A DNA stretch of 64,000 nt, from NCBI RefSeq assembly GCF_003182135.1, contig NZ_QGTL01000017.1:62001-126000 (forward strand). The letters run 5' to 3'. The notes under the pieces are model-generated. The model was not told the DNA's origin and did not search any database. It saw nothing but the letters and a program-made list of their open reading frames with translations. The translations under genes were made by a program, and so were the position numbers. Origin of the DNA: Nocardia neocaledoniensis (GTDB taxonomy: Bacteria; Actinomycetota; Actinomycetes; Mycobacteriales; Mycobacteriaceae). Shown here piece after piece: positions 8,476 through 16,843 of this stretch; positions within the stretch are counted from its first letter, which is position 1, and the number at the start of each line of letters is the position of its first letter.

Positions 8476-9339
8476 ATGACAGGCATGCGGGGGCTTGACG
8501 AAATCGTCGACATCGCACGGTATCCGCTCACCGAACTCGGTGGTGACGGCAGGCGCGCCGCCGTGGCGGCCGCGCGGGCCGAACTCGCCGAGGACGGCTG
8601 CACGGTCCTGCGCGGATTCATCCGGCCGGAGTTGTGGGCCACGCTGCGCGTGGAGGGGGAGCGGATCGCCCCGCACGCCCACTACAAGGTGGAGCGGGTC
8701 AACGCCTACAACATCCCGCTCGACGCCGATCTGCCCGAGGATCATCCGGCCCGGATCGTGCTCGATCGCGGCAACGCCTTCGTCGCCCGCGACCGCATCC
8801 CCGCCGACGCGCTGATCCAGCGCCTCTACACCGACCCCGTCTTCCAGCGTTTCGTCGCCGACTGCTTCGAACTCGACGAGCTGCACGAATTCGCCGATCC
8901 ACTGGCCGGGTTGTGCCTCAATGTCGTCGAGCCGGGCATGTCGCATCCGTGGCATTTCGACACCAACGAGTTCACCGTCAGCATGCTCACCCGGCGCCCC
9001 GAGGCCGGTGGCGTCTTCGAGTACTGCCCCAACATCCGTGATCCGCGCGCCGAGCATCTCGACGACGTGCGGTCCGTGCTCACCGGCGAGGGCGAGCGGT
9101 TCATCCGCGCGCTGGAGTTGCGCCCCGGTGATCTGCAGCTGTTCAAGGGCCGCTTCTCCCTGCACCGCGTCACCGAGGTGGCCGGTGCGGGCCAACGACA
9201 TTCGGCGATCTTCGCCTACACGGACCGGCCAGGGGTGATCGGCACTGTCGAACGCACCAGGCAGCTGTTCGGCCGTGTCCTGCCCGACCACGTGGCCGCC
9301 GCGGCCGACGCCGTCCGAGGTGACCGACTGCTCGACTGA
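8476..9339 (+). CDS. Fe(II)/2-oxoglutarate-dependent oxygenase, HalD/ArpA-like
   Basis: A 287-residue soluble enzyme. The iron facial triad is intact: His160 and Asp162 in WHFDTNEF and distal His230 in SLHRVTEV, with Arg241 placed to bind 2-oxoglutarate. The layout resembles the HalD/BesD/ArpA group of amino-acid oxygenases. Because Asp162 is present where halogenases of that group have Gly, hydroxylation (or desaturation) and not chlorination is expected. It opens a tight cassette with a methyltransferase 12 bases downstream and a carnitine-type acyltransferase beyond. The start is ATG 8476 (an ATG also exists at 8485); the ribosome-binding site is weak. The substrate is unknown; a methylated amino acid is my inference from the neighbours. 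Confidence 0.75.
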   Translation: MTGMRGLDEIVDIARYPLTELGGDGRRAAVAAARAELAEDGCTVLRGFIRPELWATLRVEGERIAPHAHYKVERVNAYNIPLDADLPEDHPARIVLDRGNAFVARDRIPADALIQRLYTDPVFQRFVADCFELDELHEFADPLAGLCLNVVEPGMSHPWHFDTNEFTVSMLTRRPEAGGVFEYCPNIRDPRAEHLDDVRSVLTGEGERFIRALELRPGDLQLFKGRFSLHRVTEVAGAGQRHSAIFAYTDRPGVIGTVERTRQLFGRVLPDHVAAAADAVRGDRLLD

Positions 9340-9351
9340 GAGGAACCGCCC

Positions 9352-10167
9352 ATGTCCGTTCCGTTGCACACCACCGGCAAAGCATCCTTCGACGACATCT
9401 ACGAAAGTCCTGATCCGCGTGCCTACTTCGCGCGGATGAACGAGCTGGACTACCGGATTCCGGAACTGGCCAAGCCGCACTTCCAGGAGCAGTTGCGCCA
9501 GCTGCGCGCCGCCCGGCCGGACCGGATCCCGACGGTGCTGGACCTGGGGTGCTCCTACGGGGTGAACGCGGCGCTGCTGCGGACCGGCACCACGGTCGAG
9601 GAGCTGGCCGGGCACTATCGCGACCACGCCGAGACCGACAAGGTCGGGCTGATCGCGGCGGACCGGGAGCGGTTACGCACCGACCTGCTGCCCGACGTAC
9701 GCTTCGTCGGGATGGACGCCGCACGCCCGGCGCTTGCCTACGCTCACGCCGCCGGATTCCTGCACGACTACGTGCACGCCGACCTCGAGGCCACCGAGCC
9801 GACCGAGGCGCAACGCCGTGTGCTCGCCTCGGCGGATCTGGTGATCTCCACCGGCTGTGTCGGCTACATCACCGAGAAAACCCTGTCCAGGGTCGCGCAA
9901 GCGGATCCACACAAGCGACCGTGGATGGCGCATTTCGTGTTGCGGATGTTCGATTTCGGCCCCATCGCCGAGGAACTCGCCGCGCTCGGCTATCGCAGCG
10001 AGCAACGTCCCGGTATGTTCCAGCAGCGTCGCTTCGCCTCCGATCAGGAACGCGCCCAGGTGCTGGATGCGTTGGCCGCCAAGGGAATCGACACCACCGA
10101 CCACGAAGCCGAGGGCTGGCTCTACGCCAACCTGTTCGTCTCCCGCCCGCATCCCATCGAGACCTGA
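9352..10167 (+). CDS. Class I SAM-dependent methyltransferase
   Basis: A 271-residue protein with a preceding GAGAGGAAC ribosome-binding site. The SAM-binding motif I VLDLGCSYGVNAALL lies at about residues 62-76, with an acidic motif II FVGMDAARPAL near 120 and STGCVGYIT around 167-175 as the motif IV-like strand. It is not an EgtD-type histidine methyltransferase, and no target-specific domain can be recognised. The stop lies 9 bases before the acyltransferase start, so the three cassette genes are almost certainly one transcript. The likely role is N- or O-methylation of the shared small-molecule substrate (inference). Confidence 0.8.
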   Translation: MSVPLHTTGKASFDDIYESPDPRAYFARMNELDYRIPELAKPHFQEQLRQLRAARPDRIPTVLDLGCSYGVNAALLRTGTTVEELAGHYRDHAETDKVGLIAADRERLRTDLLPDVRFVGMDAARPALAYAHAAGFLHDYVHADLEATEPTEAQRRVLASADLVISTGCVGYITEKTLSRVAQADPHKRPWMAHFVLRMFDFGPIAEELAALGYRSEQRPGMFQQRRFASDQERAQVLDALAAKGIDTTDHEAEGWLYANLFVSRPHPIET

Positions 10168-10176
10168 GGATCTGGA

Positions 10177-11997
10177 TTGAACCAACCGACGTTCGCCGCC
10201 GAAGACACCCTGCCCCGGGTACCGCTGCCGACACTGGACGACAGTTGCGCGCGGTTCCTGCAGTGGTGCCGACCGCTGCTCGACGCCGACGAACTCGCCA
10301 CCACCGAGGCCGCAGTAGCCGAGCTGCTGCGGCCCGGTGGTGCGGGCCGGACCCTGCACGCCGCGCTCGCGGAATACGACGCGACGCCCGGGGTCGGCAG
10401 CTGGCTCGACGAGTTCTGGCCCTCGCGTTACCTGGGCCGCCGCGATCGGATCGCGCTCAACGCCAACTTCGTGTTCCTCTTCCGCGACGACACCCCGCTC
10501 GCGGCCTCGACCGTGGCCGGGCAGACCGAGCGGGCCGCGGCGCTCGTCGGCGCCGCCGTGGACTACAAGCTCGCGCTGGACAAGGAGCAGATCCCGCCGG
10601 TCACCCAGCGCGGTCAGCAGCTGTCGATGTGGCAGAACAAGTACTTGTTCTCAGAGACCCGGATCCCGGGCGAGATCCAGGACTCCGTGCGCAAGCCGTA
10701 CAGCGCGGAGTGGCCGGGTCCGTCGGACGCCCGCCACATCGTGGTCTTCTACCGCGGCAACGCGTTCCGGATGGACGTGATCGGCGCCGACGGCGCGCCG
10801 TACGCGTTCTCCGACGTCGTCGACGGGCTGCGCGCCGTGATCAAGGGCGGCACCAAGCCCGCCGCCACCGACACCGCCGTCGGCCACCTCACCACCAAGG
10901 CGCGCGCGGAATGGGCGCGCAGCCGGGCCGCGCTGCGCACCGAGCCCGCCAACCTCGCCGCGTTCGACGAGATCGAGACCGCGCTGTTCGCGGTGTGCCT
11001 GGAGGACTTCGCCCCGCGCGACGAACTGCACGCCTGCGATCAGCTGCTGCACGGCGACAGCGCCAACCGGTACTTCGACAAGTCGGTGTCGTTCATCGTC
11101 TTCGCCGACGGCCAGGCAGGCATCAACATCGAGCACTGCGGGCTCGACGGCACCACCGTGCTGTCGTTCGTGGACGCGCTGCTCGAGCGGACCGCGCAGG
11201 ACCACGCCGCTACCAGCGGCGCGCGGGCCCAGGGGCTGCCCTCGGTCGAGCCGATCGAGTTCGTCCTCGATTCGGCCGCGCGGGCCGACATCGCCGCGGC
11301 GGGCGCCGACTTCGCGCGCTTCGCCGCCGACACCGCCACCTCGCTGGTCTCCTTCGACGACTTCGGGACCGCGGCGGCCAAGCGGCTCGGCATCTCGCCC
11401 GACGCCTTCGCCCAGCTGGCCTACCAGCTCGCCCACCGGCGCAGCAAGGGCCTGACCGGCGCCACCTACGAGTCCATCGCGACCCGGCAGTTCCGCAACG
11501 GTCGCACCGAGGCCATGCGCGTGGTGACCCCGGAGATGGTGGCCTTCGTCGACGCGATGGTCGACGACACCGCCGACCGCGCCACCCAGCTGGCGGCGGC
11601 CCGCGCGGCGGCGAGCGCCCACGTCGGCCGGGCCAAGGAGTGCCAGGCAGGACAGGCGCCGGAACAGCACCTGTGGGAGCTGGAGTGGATCCAGCGCAGG
11701 CGCGGCCCCGAACTCGGCCTTGCCGACGAGCGGATCGCCCTGTTCGACAGCCCCGGCTGGACGATCATGCGCGACGACTACCTGAGCACCAGCTCGGCGC
11801 CGTCGCAGTACATCCGCTACTTCGGCTTCGGCTCCACCAGCCCGAAGTGCATCGGCATCGCCTACGTGCTGCTGCCCGACCGCTGGAACATCTACCTGGC
11901 CACGCCGAAGTCGGTGGCCGAGGAGATGTACGCCTTCGCCGACCACCTGCGTACTGCGGTCGCCGACCTGCGCGAACTCCTCGCGGACCAGTCCTGA
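10177..11997 (+). CDS. Choline/carnitine-type O-acyltransferase
   Basis: A 606-residue protein, close to the length of animal carnitine acetyltransferase, and uncommon in bacteria. It starts at TTG 10177 after GAGGA. Family landmarks in order: YFDKSVSFIV, catalytic His320 in IEHCGLDG, the RNGRTEAMR block matching the GRTDxxR signature of carnitine acyltransferases, and YLSTSSAP corresponding to the STS motif at the acyl/CoA site. No signal peptide or membrane segment. It would transfer an acyl group between CoA and a hydroxyl of a carnitine-like acceptor. Together with the adjacent oxygenase and methyltransferase this suggests building, hydroxylating and acylating a quaternary or methylated amino acid, which is inference. 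Confidence 0.85.
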   Translation: MNQPTFAAEDTLPRVPLPTLDDSCARFLQWCRPLLDADELATTEAAVAELLRPGGAGRTLHAALAEYDATPGVGSWLDEFWPSRYLGRRDRIALNANFVFLFRDDTPLAASTVAGQTERAAALVGAAVDYKLALDKEQIPPVTQRGQQLSMWQNKYLFSETRIPGEIQDSVRKPYSAEWPGPSDARHIVVFYRGNAFRMDVIGADGAPYAFSDVVDGLRAVIKGGTKPAATDTAVGHLTTKARAEWARSRAALRTEPANLAAFDEIETALFAVCLEDFAPRDELHACDQLLHGDSANRYFDKSVSFIVFADGQAGINIEHCGLDGTTVLSFVDALLERTAQDHAATSGARAQGLPSVEPIEFVLDSAARADIAAAGADFARFAADTATSLVSFDDFGTAAAKRLGISPDAFAQLAYQLAHRRSKGLTGATYESIATRQFRNGRTEAMRVVTPEMVAFVDAMVDDTADRATQLAAARAAASAHVGRAKECQAGQAPEQHLWELEWIQRRRGPELGLADERIALFDSPGWTIMRDDYLSTSSAPSQYIRYFGFGSTSPKCIGIAYVLLPDRWNIYLATPKSVAEEMYAFADHLRTAVADLRELLADQS

Positions 11998-12003
11998 CCG
12001 GTC

Positions 12004-12041
12004 CCCGCGCATCGTGGCCCCCGACGGCCGCGGTGCGCGGG
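12004..12041 (+). terminator. Possible weak hairpin after the acyltransferase
   Basis: CCCGCGCA pairs with TGCGCGGG across a 22-base loop, between the acyltransferase stop and hisE. The loop is long, so this is only a possible terminator. Confidence 0.35.
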
Positions 12042-12059
12042 AAAACCGGTGTACACGGT

Positions 12060-12341
12060 GTGAAACAATCACTCATCGTGAAGAACTTCGAATCCCTGTT
12101 CGCCGAGCTGACCGAGCGTGCCCAGACCCGCCCCGAGGGGTCGGGCACCGTGGCCGCATTGGACGCCGGCGTCCATTTCCAGGGTAAGAAGGTGCTGGAG
12201 GAGGCCGGGGAGATCTGGCTGGCCGCCGAGCACGAGAGCGACGAAGCCCTCGCCGAGGAGATCTCCCAGTTGCTGTACTGGGTCCAGGTGATGATGGTGG
12301 GTCGCGGGCTGAAGCTCGAGGACGTGTACCGACATCTGTGA
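12060..12341 (+). CDS. hisE: Phosphoribosyl-ATP pyrophosphatase
   Basis: A 93-residue enzyme catalysing the second step of histidine synthesis, phosphoribosyl-ATP to phosphoribosyl-AMP. It starts at GTG 12060 (VKQSLIVKNFESLF), matching the length and start of mycobacterial HisE. The MazG-like metal-binding helices are visible as KKVLEEAGEIW and DEALAEEISQLLYW. hisG follows 62 bases later in the same direction, an arrangement conserved in mycobacteria, while the rest of the histidine genes are not in this window. Confidence 0.95.
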   Translation: MKQSLIVKNFESLFAELTERAQTRPEGSGTVAALDAGVHFQGKKVLEEAGEIWLAAEHESDEALAEEISQLLYWVQVMMVGRGLKLEDVYRHL

Positions 12342-12403
12342 CGGCTGATCCGTCCCGTCGACACGTCGTCCCCTCCGCTTCTCCCCGAAAGGTCCCCATT
12401 CCC

Positions 12404-13255
12404 ATGTTGCGCGTCGCTGTTCCCAACAAGGGTTCGCTGTCGGAATCGGCCGTCTCCATCCTCAGCGAGGCCGGTTACCGCAAACGCACCGATTCTCGCG
12501 AGCTCACCGTCCTCGACCCCGTCAACCAGGTCGAGTTCTTCTTCCTGCGGCCCAAGGACATCGCCATCTACGTCGGCTCCGGTGAGCTCGACCTCGGCAT
12601 CACCGGCCGCGACCTGGCGCTGGACTCCGGCTCGCCGGTGACCGAGCGGCTCTCCCTCGGCTTCGGCCGCTCGACGTTCCGCTATGCCGCCCCGGCCGGG
12701 GACGAGTGGAAGGTCGAGGATCTGGCGGGCAAGCGGATCGCCACCTCGTACCCGAACCTGGTGCGCGCGGATCTGGCGCGGTTCGGGATCGAGGCCGAGG
12801 TGATCCGGCTCGACGGCGCGGTGGAGATCTCCATCCAGCTCGGCGTGGCCGATGCGATCGCCGACGTCGTCGGTTCGGGTCGCACCCTGCGCCAGCACAA
12901 TCTGGTCGCCTTCGGTGAGTCGCTGTGCGACTCGGAGGGCGTGCTCATCGAGCGCACCGGCTCCGATCGCGACGACCGGGCCCGCAACCAGCTCATCGCC
13001 CGCATCCAGGGTGTGGTGTTCGCCCAGCAGTACCTGATGCTCGACTACGACTGCCCCAAGTCGCTGCTCGACGAGGCCGTCGCCATCACCCCCGGCCTCG
13101 AGTCGCCGACGGTGTCCCCGCTGACCGACCCCGAGTGGGTCGCGGTGCGCGCCCTGGTCCCGCGCAAGCAGGGCAACGACCTGATGGACCGGCTCGCCGA
13201 TCTCGGCGCGAAGGCCATCCTGGCCACCGACATCCGGTCCTGCCGCGCCTTCTGA
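12404..13255 (+). CDS. hisG: ATP phosphoribosyltransferase (long form)
   Basis: A 283-residue enzyme that condenses ATP with PRPP, the first and feedback-controlled step of histidine synthesis. ATG 12404 (MLRVAVPNKGSLSE) has GAAAGG upstream and gives the family start; the longer frame from 12338 is rejected. Periplasmic-binding-like catalytic domains occupy about 1-210, with the PRPP loop near DAIADVVGSGRTLRQ. The last 70 residues form the ACT-like regulatory domain of the long HisG class, which binds histidine as a hexamer. Transcription ends at a 14-bp hairpin. Confidence 0.96.
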   Translation: MLRVAVPNKGSLSESAVSILSEAGYRKRTDSRELTVLDPVNQVEFFFLRPKDIAIYVGSGELDLGITGRDLALDSGSPVTERLSLGFGRSTFRYAAPAGDEWKVEDLAGKRIATSYPNLVRADLARFGIEAEVIRLDGAVEISIQLGVADAIADVVGSGRTLRQHNLVAFGESLCDSEGVLIERTGSDRDDRARNQLIARIQGVVFAQQYLMLDYDCPKSLLDEAVAITPGLESPTVSPLTDPEWVAVRALVPRKQGNDLMDRLADLGAKAILATDIRSCRAF

Positions 13256-13266
13256 GTGATCGCGCT

Positions 13267-13301
13267 GACGGCCCGGCGAGCATCACACTCGCCGGGCCGT
13301 C
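13267..13301 (+). terminator. Strong hairpin after hisG
   Basis: A 14-bp perfect stem (GACGGCCCGGCGAG and its complement) around the 7-base loop CATCACA, 12 bases after the hisG stop. Confidence 0.8.
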
Positions 13302-13434
13302 GCCGTTCGTCGGCCATTATCGCCCGCGCGGCGCCGCGATCCGCGAGATCGGCTCAGGCTGAACGCAATCGGTGTGGGGCGGGGAGCGCGTTGCTACCTT
13401 GCGGTTTCTCGATGAGGAAAACCAAGGAGTCACC

Positions 13435-13569
13435 GTGTCGCAGACACCACCCGAGCCGCGCCCGGGCAGCGCGTTCACCTGGAACGAGGACTGGCTGGCG
13501 ACCGTCGTCGGCCTCGCCCTGATCGGCCTGGTGCTGGTCGGCGCGATTCCCGGCTGGCTGGTGCCGTGA
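13435..13569 (+). CDS. 44-residue single-span membrane protein, detached N-terminal helix of a YeiH-type transporter
   Basis: A GTG start at 13435 follows AAGGAG. The peptide is soluble for about 21 residues (SQTPPEPRPGSAFTWNEDW) and then has one hydrophobic helix (LATVVGLALIGLVLVGAIPGW). Full-length YeiH proteins begin with a comparable helix and motif, and the downstream transporter lacks it. Its TGA overlaps the ATG of the transporter (TGATG), so the two are translationally coupled. The likely role is a co-assembled first helix or accessory subunit; the evidence is the overlap and sequence resemblance, not a demonstrated complex. Confidence 0.65.
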   Translation: MSQTPPEPRPGSAFTWNEDWLATVVGLALIGLVLVGAIPGWLVP

Positions 13570-14696
13570 TGAGCGAGCCACGGACAACCACCGAAACCGC
13601 CGCGCTGCAGGCCGATCCGAAACCGGCCGCCGTCGATGTGGTGGCCGGGATCGCGCTGGTGCTCGCGCTGGGCGCGCTGACCCGCTACTTCGACACCCAG
13701 GCGCCGCGGTGGGCCGAGGGCACGCCGTTCCAGCGGGTCGCCAAGTCGGTGGAATACCCGGTGTACGCGATCGCGATCGGCCTGCTCGGCAATGTCGTGC
13801 TGGGCAAGCTGGGGCTGCGGGATCGGCTCTCGGCCGGGTTCCGGACCGAGTTCTTCATCAAGACCGGCGTGGTGCTGCTCGGCGCGTCGATCAATCTGAA
13901 GATCCTGGTGACGGCCGCCGCGCCGGCGATCGTGCAGGCGCTGGCCTTGATCACGATCGTCTTCGGGTTCACCTGGTGGTTCGGCGGGCTGCTCGGGCTC
14001 GACGACAAGCTGCGGGCGCTGCTGTCCTCGGCGGTTTCCATCTGCGGCGTCAGCGCGGCCATCGCGGCGGCGGGCGCGGTGCAGGCCCGCCGGGAGCAGA
14101 TCGCCTACGCGGCCTCGCTGGTGATCATCTTCGCACTGCCCTCGATCTTCCTGCTGCCCTGGCTCGCCGACGTGCTCGGCCTGTCGGCCGCGGTCGCGGG
14201 GGCGTGGATCGGCGGCAACATCGACACCACGGCGGCGGTGGCGGCGGCGGGCGCGCTCGCGGGGGAGGACGCGTTGAAGATCGCCACCATCGTCAAGACC
14301 ACGCAGAACGCGCTCATCGGGGTCGTCGCGATCGCGCTGACCGCCTGGTTCGCCTTCCGCGTCGACCGCACTCCGGGTGCGGCCCGCCCGAGCCTGGGCG
14401 AATTCTGGTCCAGATTCCCGAAGTTCGTGCTCGGCTTCCTGGCCGCCTCGATCATCGGCACCCTCTACCTGCAGTCGGTCGACAAGAAGACCGGCGCCGC
14501 GCATCTGGCGGTGATCAACGATCTGCGGACCTGGTTCCTGATCCTGGCGTTCGTCTCGATCGGCCTCGAGTTCTCGCTGCGCGGCCTGCGCGAGGCGGGG
14601 TGGCGGCCGATCGCGGTGTTCGGCTCCGCTGTGGTGGTGAATCTCGCTGTCGGCCTGGGTCTTTCGGTGCTGCTGTTCCGCGACTTCACGGTCTGA
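13569..14696 (+). CDS. YeiH/UPF0324 family putative sulfate exporter
   Basis: A 375-residue polytopic membrane protein starting at ATG 13569, which overlaps the stop of the 44-residue ORF; a GTG one codon upstream is also possible. Typical family blocks: FFIKTGVVLLGASINLKIL (about 95-113), SAVSICGVSAAIAAAGAV (about 156-173), GAWIGGNIDTTAAVAAAGA and IVKTTQNALIG. Roughly ten membrane segments are predicted by eye. The family is annotated as a sulfate exporter in taurine and sulfur contexts, but the substrate here is unproven. It ends 11 bases into the convergent IclR gene. Confidence 0.82.
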   Translation: MSEPRTTTETAALQADPKPAAVDVVAGIALVLALGALTRYFDTQAPRWAEGTPFQRVAKSVEYPVYAIAIGLLGNVVLGKLGLRDRLSAGFRTEFFIKTGVVLLGASINLKILVTAAAPAIVQALALITIVFGFTWWFGGLLGLDDKLRALLSSAVSICGVSAAIAAAGAVQARREQIAYAASLVIIFALPSIFLLPWLADVLGLSAAVAGAWIGGNIDTTAAVAAAGALAGEDALKIATIVKTTQNALIGVVAIALTAWFAFRVDRTPGAARPSLGEFWSRFPKFVLGFLAASIIGTLYLQSVDKKTGAAHLAVINDLRTWFLILAFVSIGLEFSLRGLREAGWRPIAVFGSAVVVNLAVGLGLSVLLFRDFTV

Positions 14697-15540
14697 GGGT
14701 GAGCCGCCGCGCCGCGGCGAGCAGCTCGGCGCGGTAGTGGTCGCGCTCGGGCCGGGTGACCGCGGCGCGCAGCGGGCCGAGCTGGAGTTCCCAGCGCGGC
14801 AGGTCGTCGGCGTCGAACACCGGGGCCGCCAGGTAGGCGATCGGGAGATCGCGCGCGCTGTCGAGGTCGGCGACGGTGTGCGGATAGCCGCTGAGCCCGG
14901 CCAGCAGCCCGAGCACGCGCCGGCGCAGCGGCCCGGTGGTGGGTGAGTCGGCCAGGTGGCCCGCCACCTCGGCCAGGACGTCGAGGGTGCCGAGGTCGGC
15001 CGGGTCGATGCCCCAGACCGCGACCCCGGCGGCCCGGATCTCGGTCAGCGCGTCGGTGAGTTCCCGGCGCTGGGTGGGATCGGCCGAATCCAGCCACGCG
15101 CGCTGCCGGTCCGGCCCGGCGAAGGCGATGACGCTCGCGGCGGCGGGGGCGCGCAGGGGCAGCCGGGTCCCGACGGTGACCCCGGCCGGGACCCGGCCGT
15201 TGTGCGCGGCGAGCGCGACGAAGGTGAGCGCCGAGGGCGTGACCACCGACAGCGCGGCGCCGCAGCCGACCCGGTCGGCCAGCGCCCGTAGCTCGGCGGC
15301 GGCCTCCGGGGGCAGGTCGGCGCGCGCGGTCGAGCCCGGCAGGGCGGGCCCGGGCCGGTAGGTGAGGTCCGGCCCGCGCCGCACCCACTGCCGTTCCTCC
15401 AGGGTGGCGAGGATGGCCGCGACGGTGGAGCGGCTCAGCCCGAGCGCGTCGGCGACCGCGGCCGCCGTGCGCGGGGTCCGCGTCCGGGTGAGCAGTTCCA
15501 CGACGGCGACGACCCGTTCGGTCGGTGGTGAACCGTGCAC
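14686..15540 (-). CDS. IclR-like transcriptional regulator
   Basis: A 284-residue protein from GTG 15540 (HGSPPTERVVAVVELL), with an AAGGGG element upstream. A winged HTH occupies about residues 8-60 (RTAAAVADALGLSRSTVAAILATLEERQWV), followed by the IclR-type ligand domain. It is divergent from a cytochrome P450, with 93 bases between the two starts, so it most likely controls the P450 and itself. The inducer is unknown. Its 3' end overlaps the YeiH gene by 11 bases. Confidence 0.75.
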   Translation of the reverse strand: MHGSPPTERVVAVVELLTRTRTPRTAAAVADALGLSRSTVAAILATLEERQWVRRGPDLTYRPGPALPGSTARADLPPEAAAELRALADRVGCGAALSVVTPSALTFVALAAHNGRVPAGVTVGTRLPLRAPAAASVIAFAGPDRQRAWLDSADPTQRRELTDALTEIRAAGVAVWGIDPADLGTLDVLAEVAGHLADSPTTGPLRRRVLGLLAGLSGYPHTVADLDSARDLPIAYLAAPVFDADDLPRWELQLGPLRAAVTRPERDHYRAELLAAARRLTLRP

Positions 15541-15604
15541 AAACTGCCCCTTGTCGTTCGGGTCTCGGTCGCCTACCTTCTGCGTACCGAAAAATCGGAT
15601 AGCG

Positions 15605-15622
15605 GACACGAATACTCGTGTC
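15605..15622. promoter_or_regulatory. Inverted repeat at the P450 ribosome-binding site
   Basis: GACACGA-ATAC-TCGTGTC is a perfect 7-bp inverted repeat ending one base before the AGGAGG of the P450 gene. It could be an operator for the divergent IclR regulator or a leader hairpin affecting translation. Confidence 0.55.
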
Positions 15623-15633
15623 AGGAGGATTGT

Positions 15634-16836
15634 ATGACGACTCCATCGATTCTGGACCGGCTCGACGTCGAGGACATCGACTTCGCCTTCCAGGACACCC
15701 CCGACCTGCACGAACTGCTCGCCGACCTGCGCTCCCGCAAGCCCTACGCGGTGGTCCCGTTCGCCGGCGTGCGCGCGGTGCTGCTGCTCACCCACGACCT
15801 GGTGGCCGCGGCGTTCAAGGACGAGGAGACGTTCCCGGCCAGGGCGGTGTACTCGATGACCACCGAACCCGTGCTCGGTCGCACCCTGCAGTGCATGGCG
15901 GGCGACGAGCACCGCGTGCACCGCGCCATCGTGTCGCCGCCGTTCCGGCGCAGCCAGGTGACGGGGTGGATCGAGCCGCTGCTGGAACCGATCGCCCACG
16001 AACTGATCGACCGGTTCGCCGCCGCGGGCACCGCCGACCTGGTCACCGAATTCACCACCCGCTACCCGGTTCTGGTGATCAGCAGGCTGCTCGGACTGCC
16101 CGTCACCGACGAGGCGACCGTGCTGCGCTGGGCGCACGACCTGTTCTACTTCCCGCTGGATCCGGCCGCGGCCGAACGGGCCTCGCGCGAGTTCGCCGAC
16201 TACGTCGTCCCGATCATCGCCGCCCGCCGCGCCGCGCCTGGCGAGGATCTGATCTCGCAGCTCGTCACCGAATCCGTCGACGGTGAGCAGCTCACCGACG
16301 ATCAGGTGCTGGCCTTCCTGCGGCTGCTGTTTCCCGCGGGCGCCGACACCACCATGCTCGCGCTCGGGAACACCGTGTCGGCGTTGCTGTCTCATCCCGA
16401 CCAGCTCGCGGCGGTCGCCGCCGACCCGGCCGAGCAGGCGCAGTGGGCGATCTGGGAGGGGCTGCGCTGGGAACCGCCGGTGGGGCTGCTGCCGCGCGCG
16501 TGCCCGGAGGCGGTGCACTGGCAGGGCCTCGACATCCCGGCGCTGACGCCGATGATCTTCTCGATCAACGCCGCGCACCGCGATCCGGCGAAGTATGCCG
16601 ATCCGCACCGGTTCGACATCGGCAGGCGGACCACCACGATGCTGTCGTTCGGGCAGGGGCCGCACAGCTGCCTGGGCAGCTGGCTGGCGCTGGCCGAGCT
16701 GCGCACCGGGCTGACCGCGTTGGTGACCCGATTGCCCGGCCTGCGGTTGGTCGAGGACGGCCCGTCGGCCGCGGTGACGAGTCAGGTGGGGACGGCGCTG
16801 CGCGGGCCCTCGGCGCTGCCGGTGCGCTGGGACTGA
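15634..16836 (+). CDS. Cytochrome P450
   Basis: A 400-residue soluble class I P450 with an ATG start after CAGGAGG. The I-helix oxygen-activation motif is FPAGADTTM (about 231-239), the K-helix ExxR is EGLR, and the heme loop is FGQGPHSCLGSW with thiolate ligand Cys346. No ferredoxin or reductase gene lies nearby, so redox partners must come from elsewhere. Acyl or terpenoid hydroxylation is possible but the substrate is unassigned. The divergent IclR regulator suggests induction by a small molecule. Confidence 0.92.
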   Translation: MTTPSILDRLDVEDIDFAFQDTPDLHELLADLRSRKPYAVVPFAGVRAVLLLTHDLVAAAFKDEETFPARAVYSMTTEPVLGRTLQCMAGDEHRVHRAIVSPPFRRSQVTGWIEPLLEPIAHELIDRFAAAGTADLVTEFTTRYPVLVISRLLGLPVTDEATVLRWAHDLFYFPLDPAAAERASREFADYVVPIIAARRAAPGEDLISQLVTESVDGEQLTDDQVLAFLRLLFPAGADTTMLALGNTVSALLSHPDQLAAVAADPAEQAQWAIWEGLRWEPPVGLLPRACPEAVHWQGLDIPALTPMIFSINAAHRDPAKYADPHRFDIGRRTTTMLSFGQGPHSCLGSWLALAELRTGLTALVTRLPGLRLVEDGPSAAVTSQVGTALRGPSALPVRWD

Positions 16837-16843
16837 GCCGGGC

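Noticed and set aside
8476..9339. Assignment as a halogenase of the BesD/HalD type
   Set aside because: The iron-binding Asp162 is present, whereas radical halogenases of this group have Gly there to make room for chloride.
9549..12341. 930-codon frame running from the methyltransferase into hisE
   Set aside because: Only the last 93 codons (hisE) are real; the upstream part is out of frame with the methyltransferase and acyltransferase.
12338..12403. Longer N-terminus for hisG
   Set aside because: The added residues are not found in HisG proteins, and the ATG at 12404 has its own ribosome-binding site.
15541..15590. Possible PafBC-dependent promoter (TTGTCG element) near the P450 gene
   Set aside because: The TTGTC-like element is present but the spacing to a TAnnnT element does not match the known motif.
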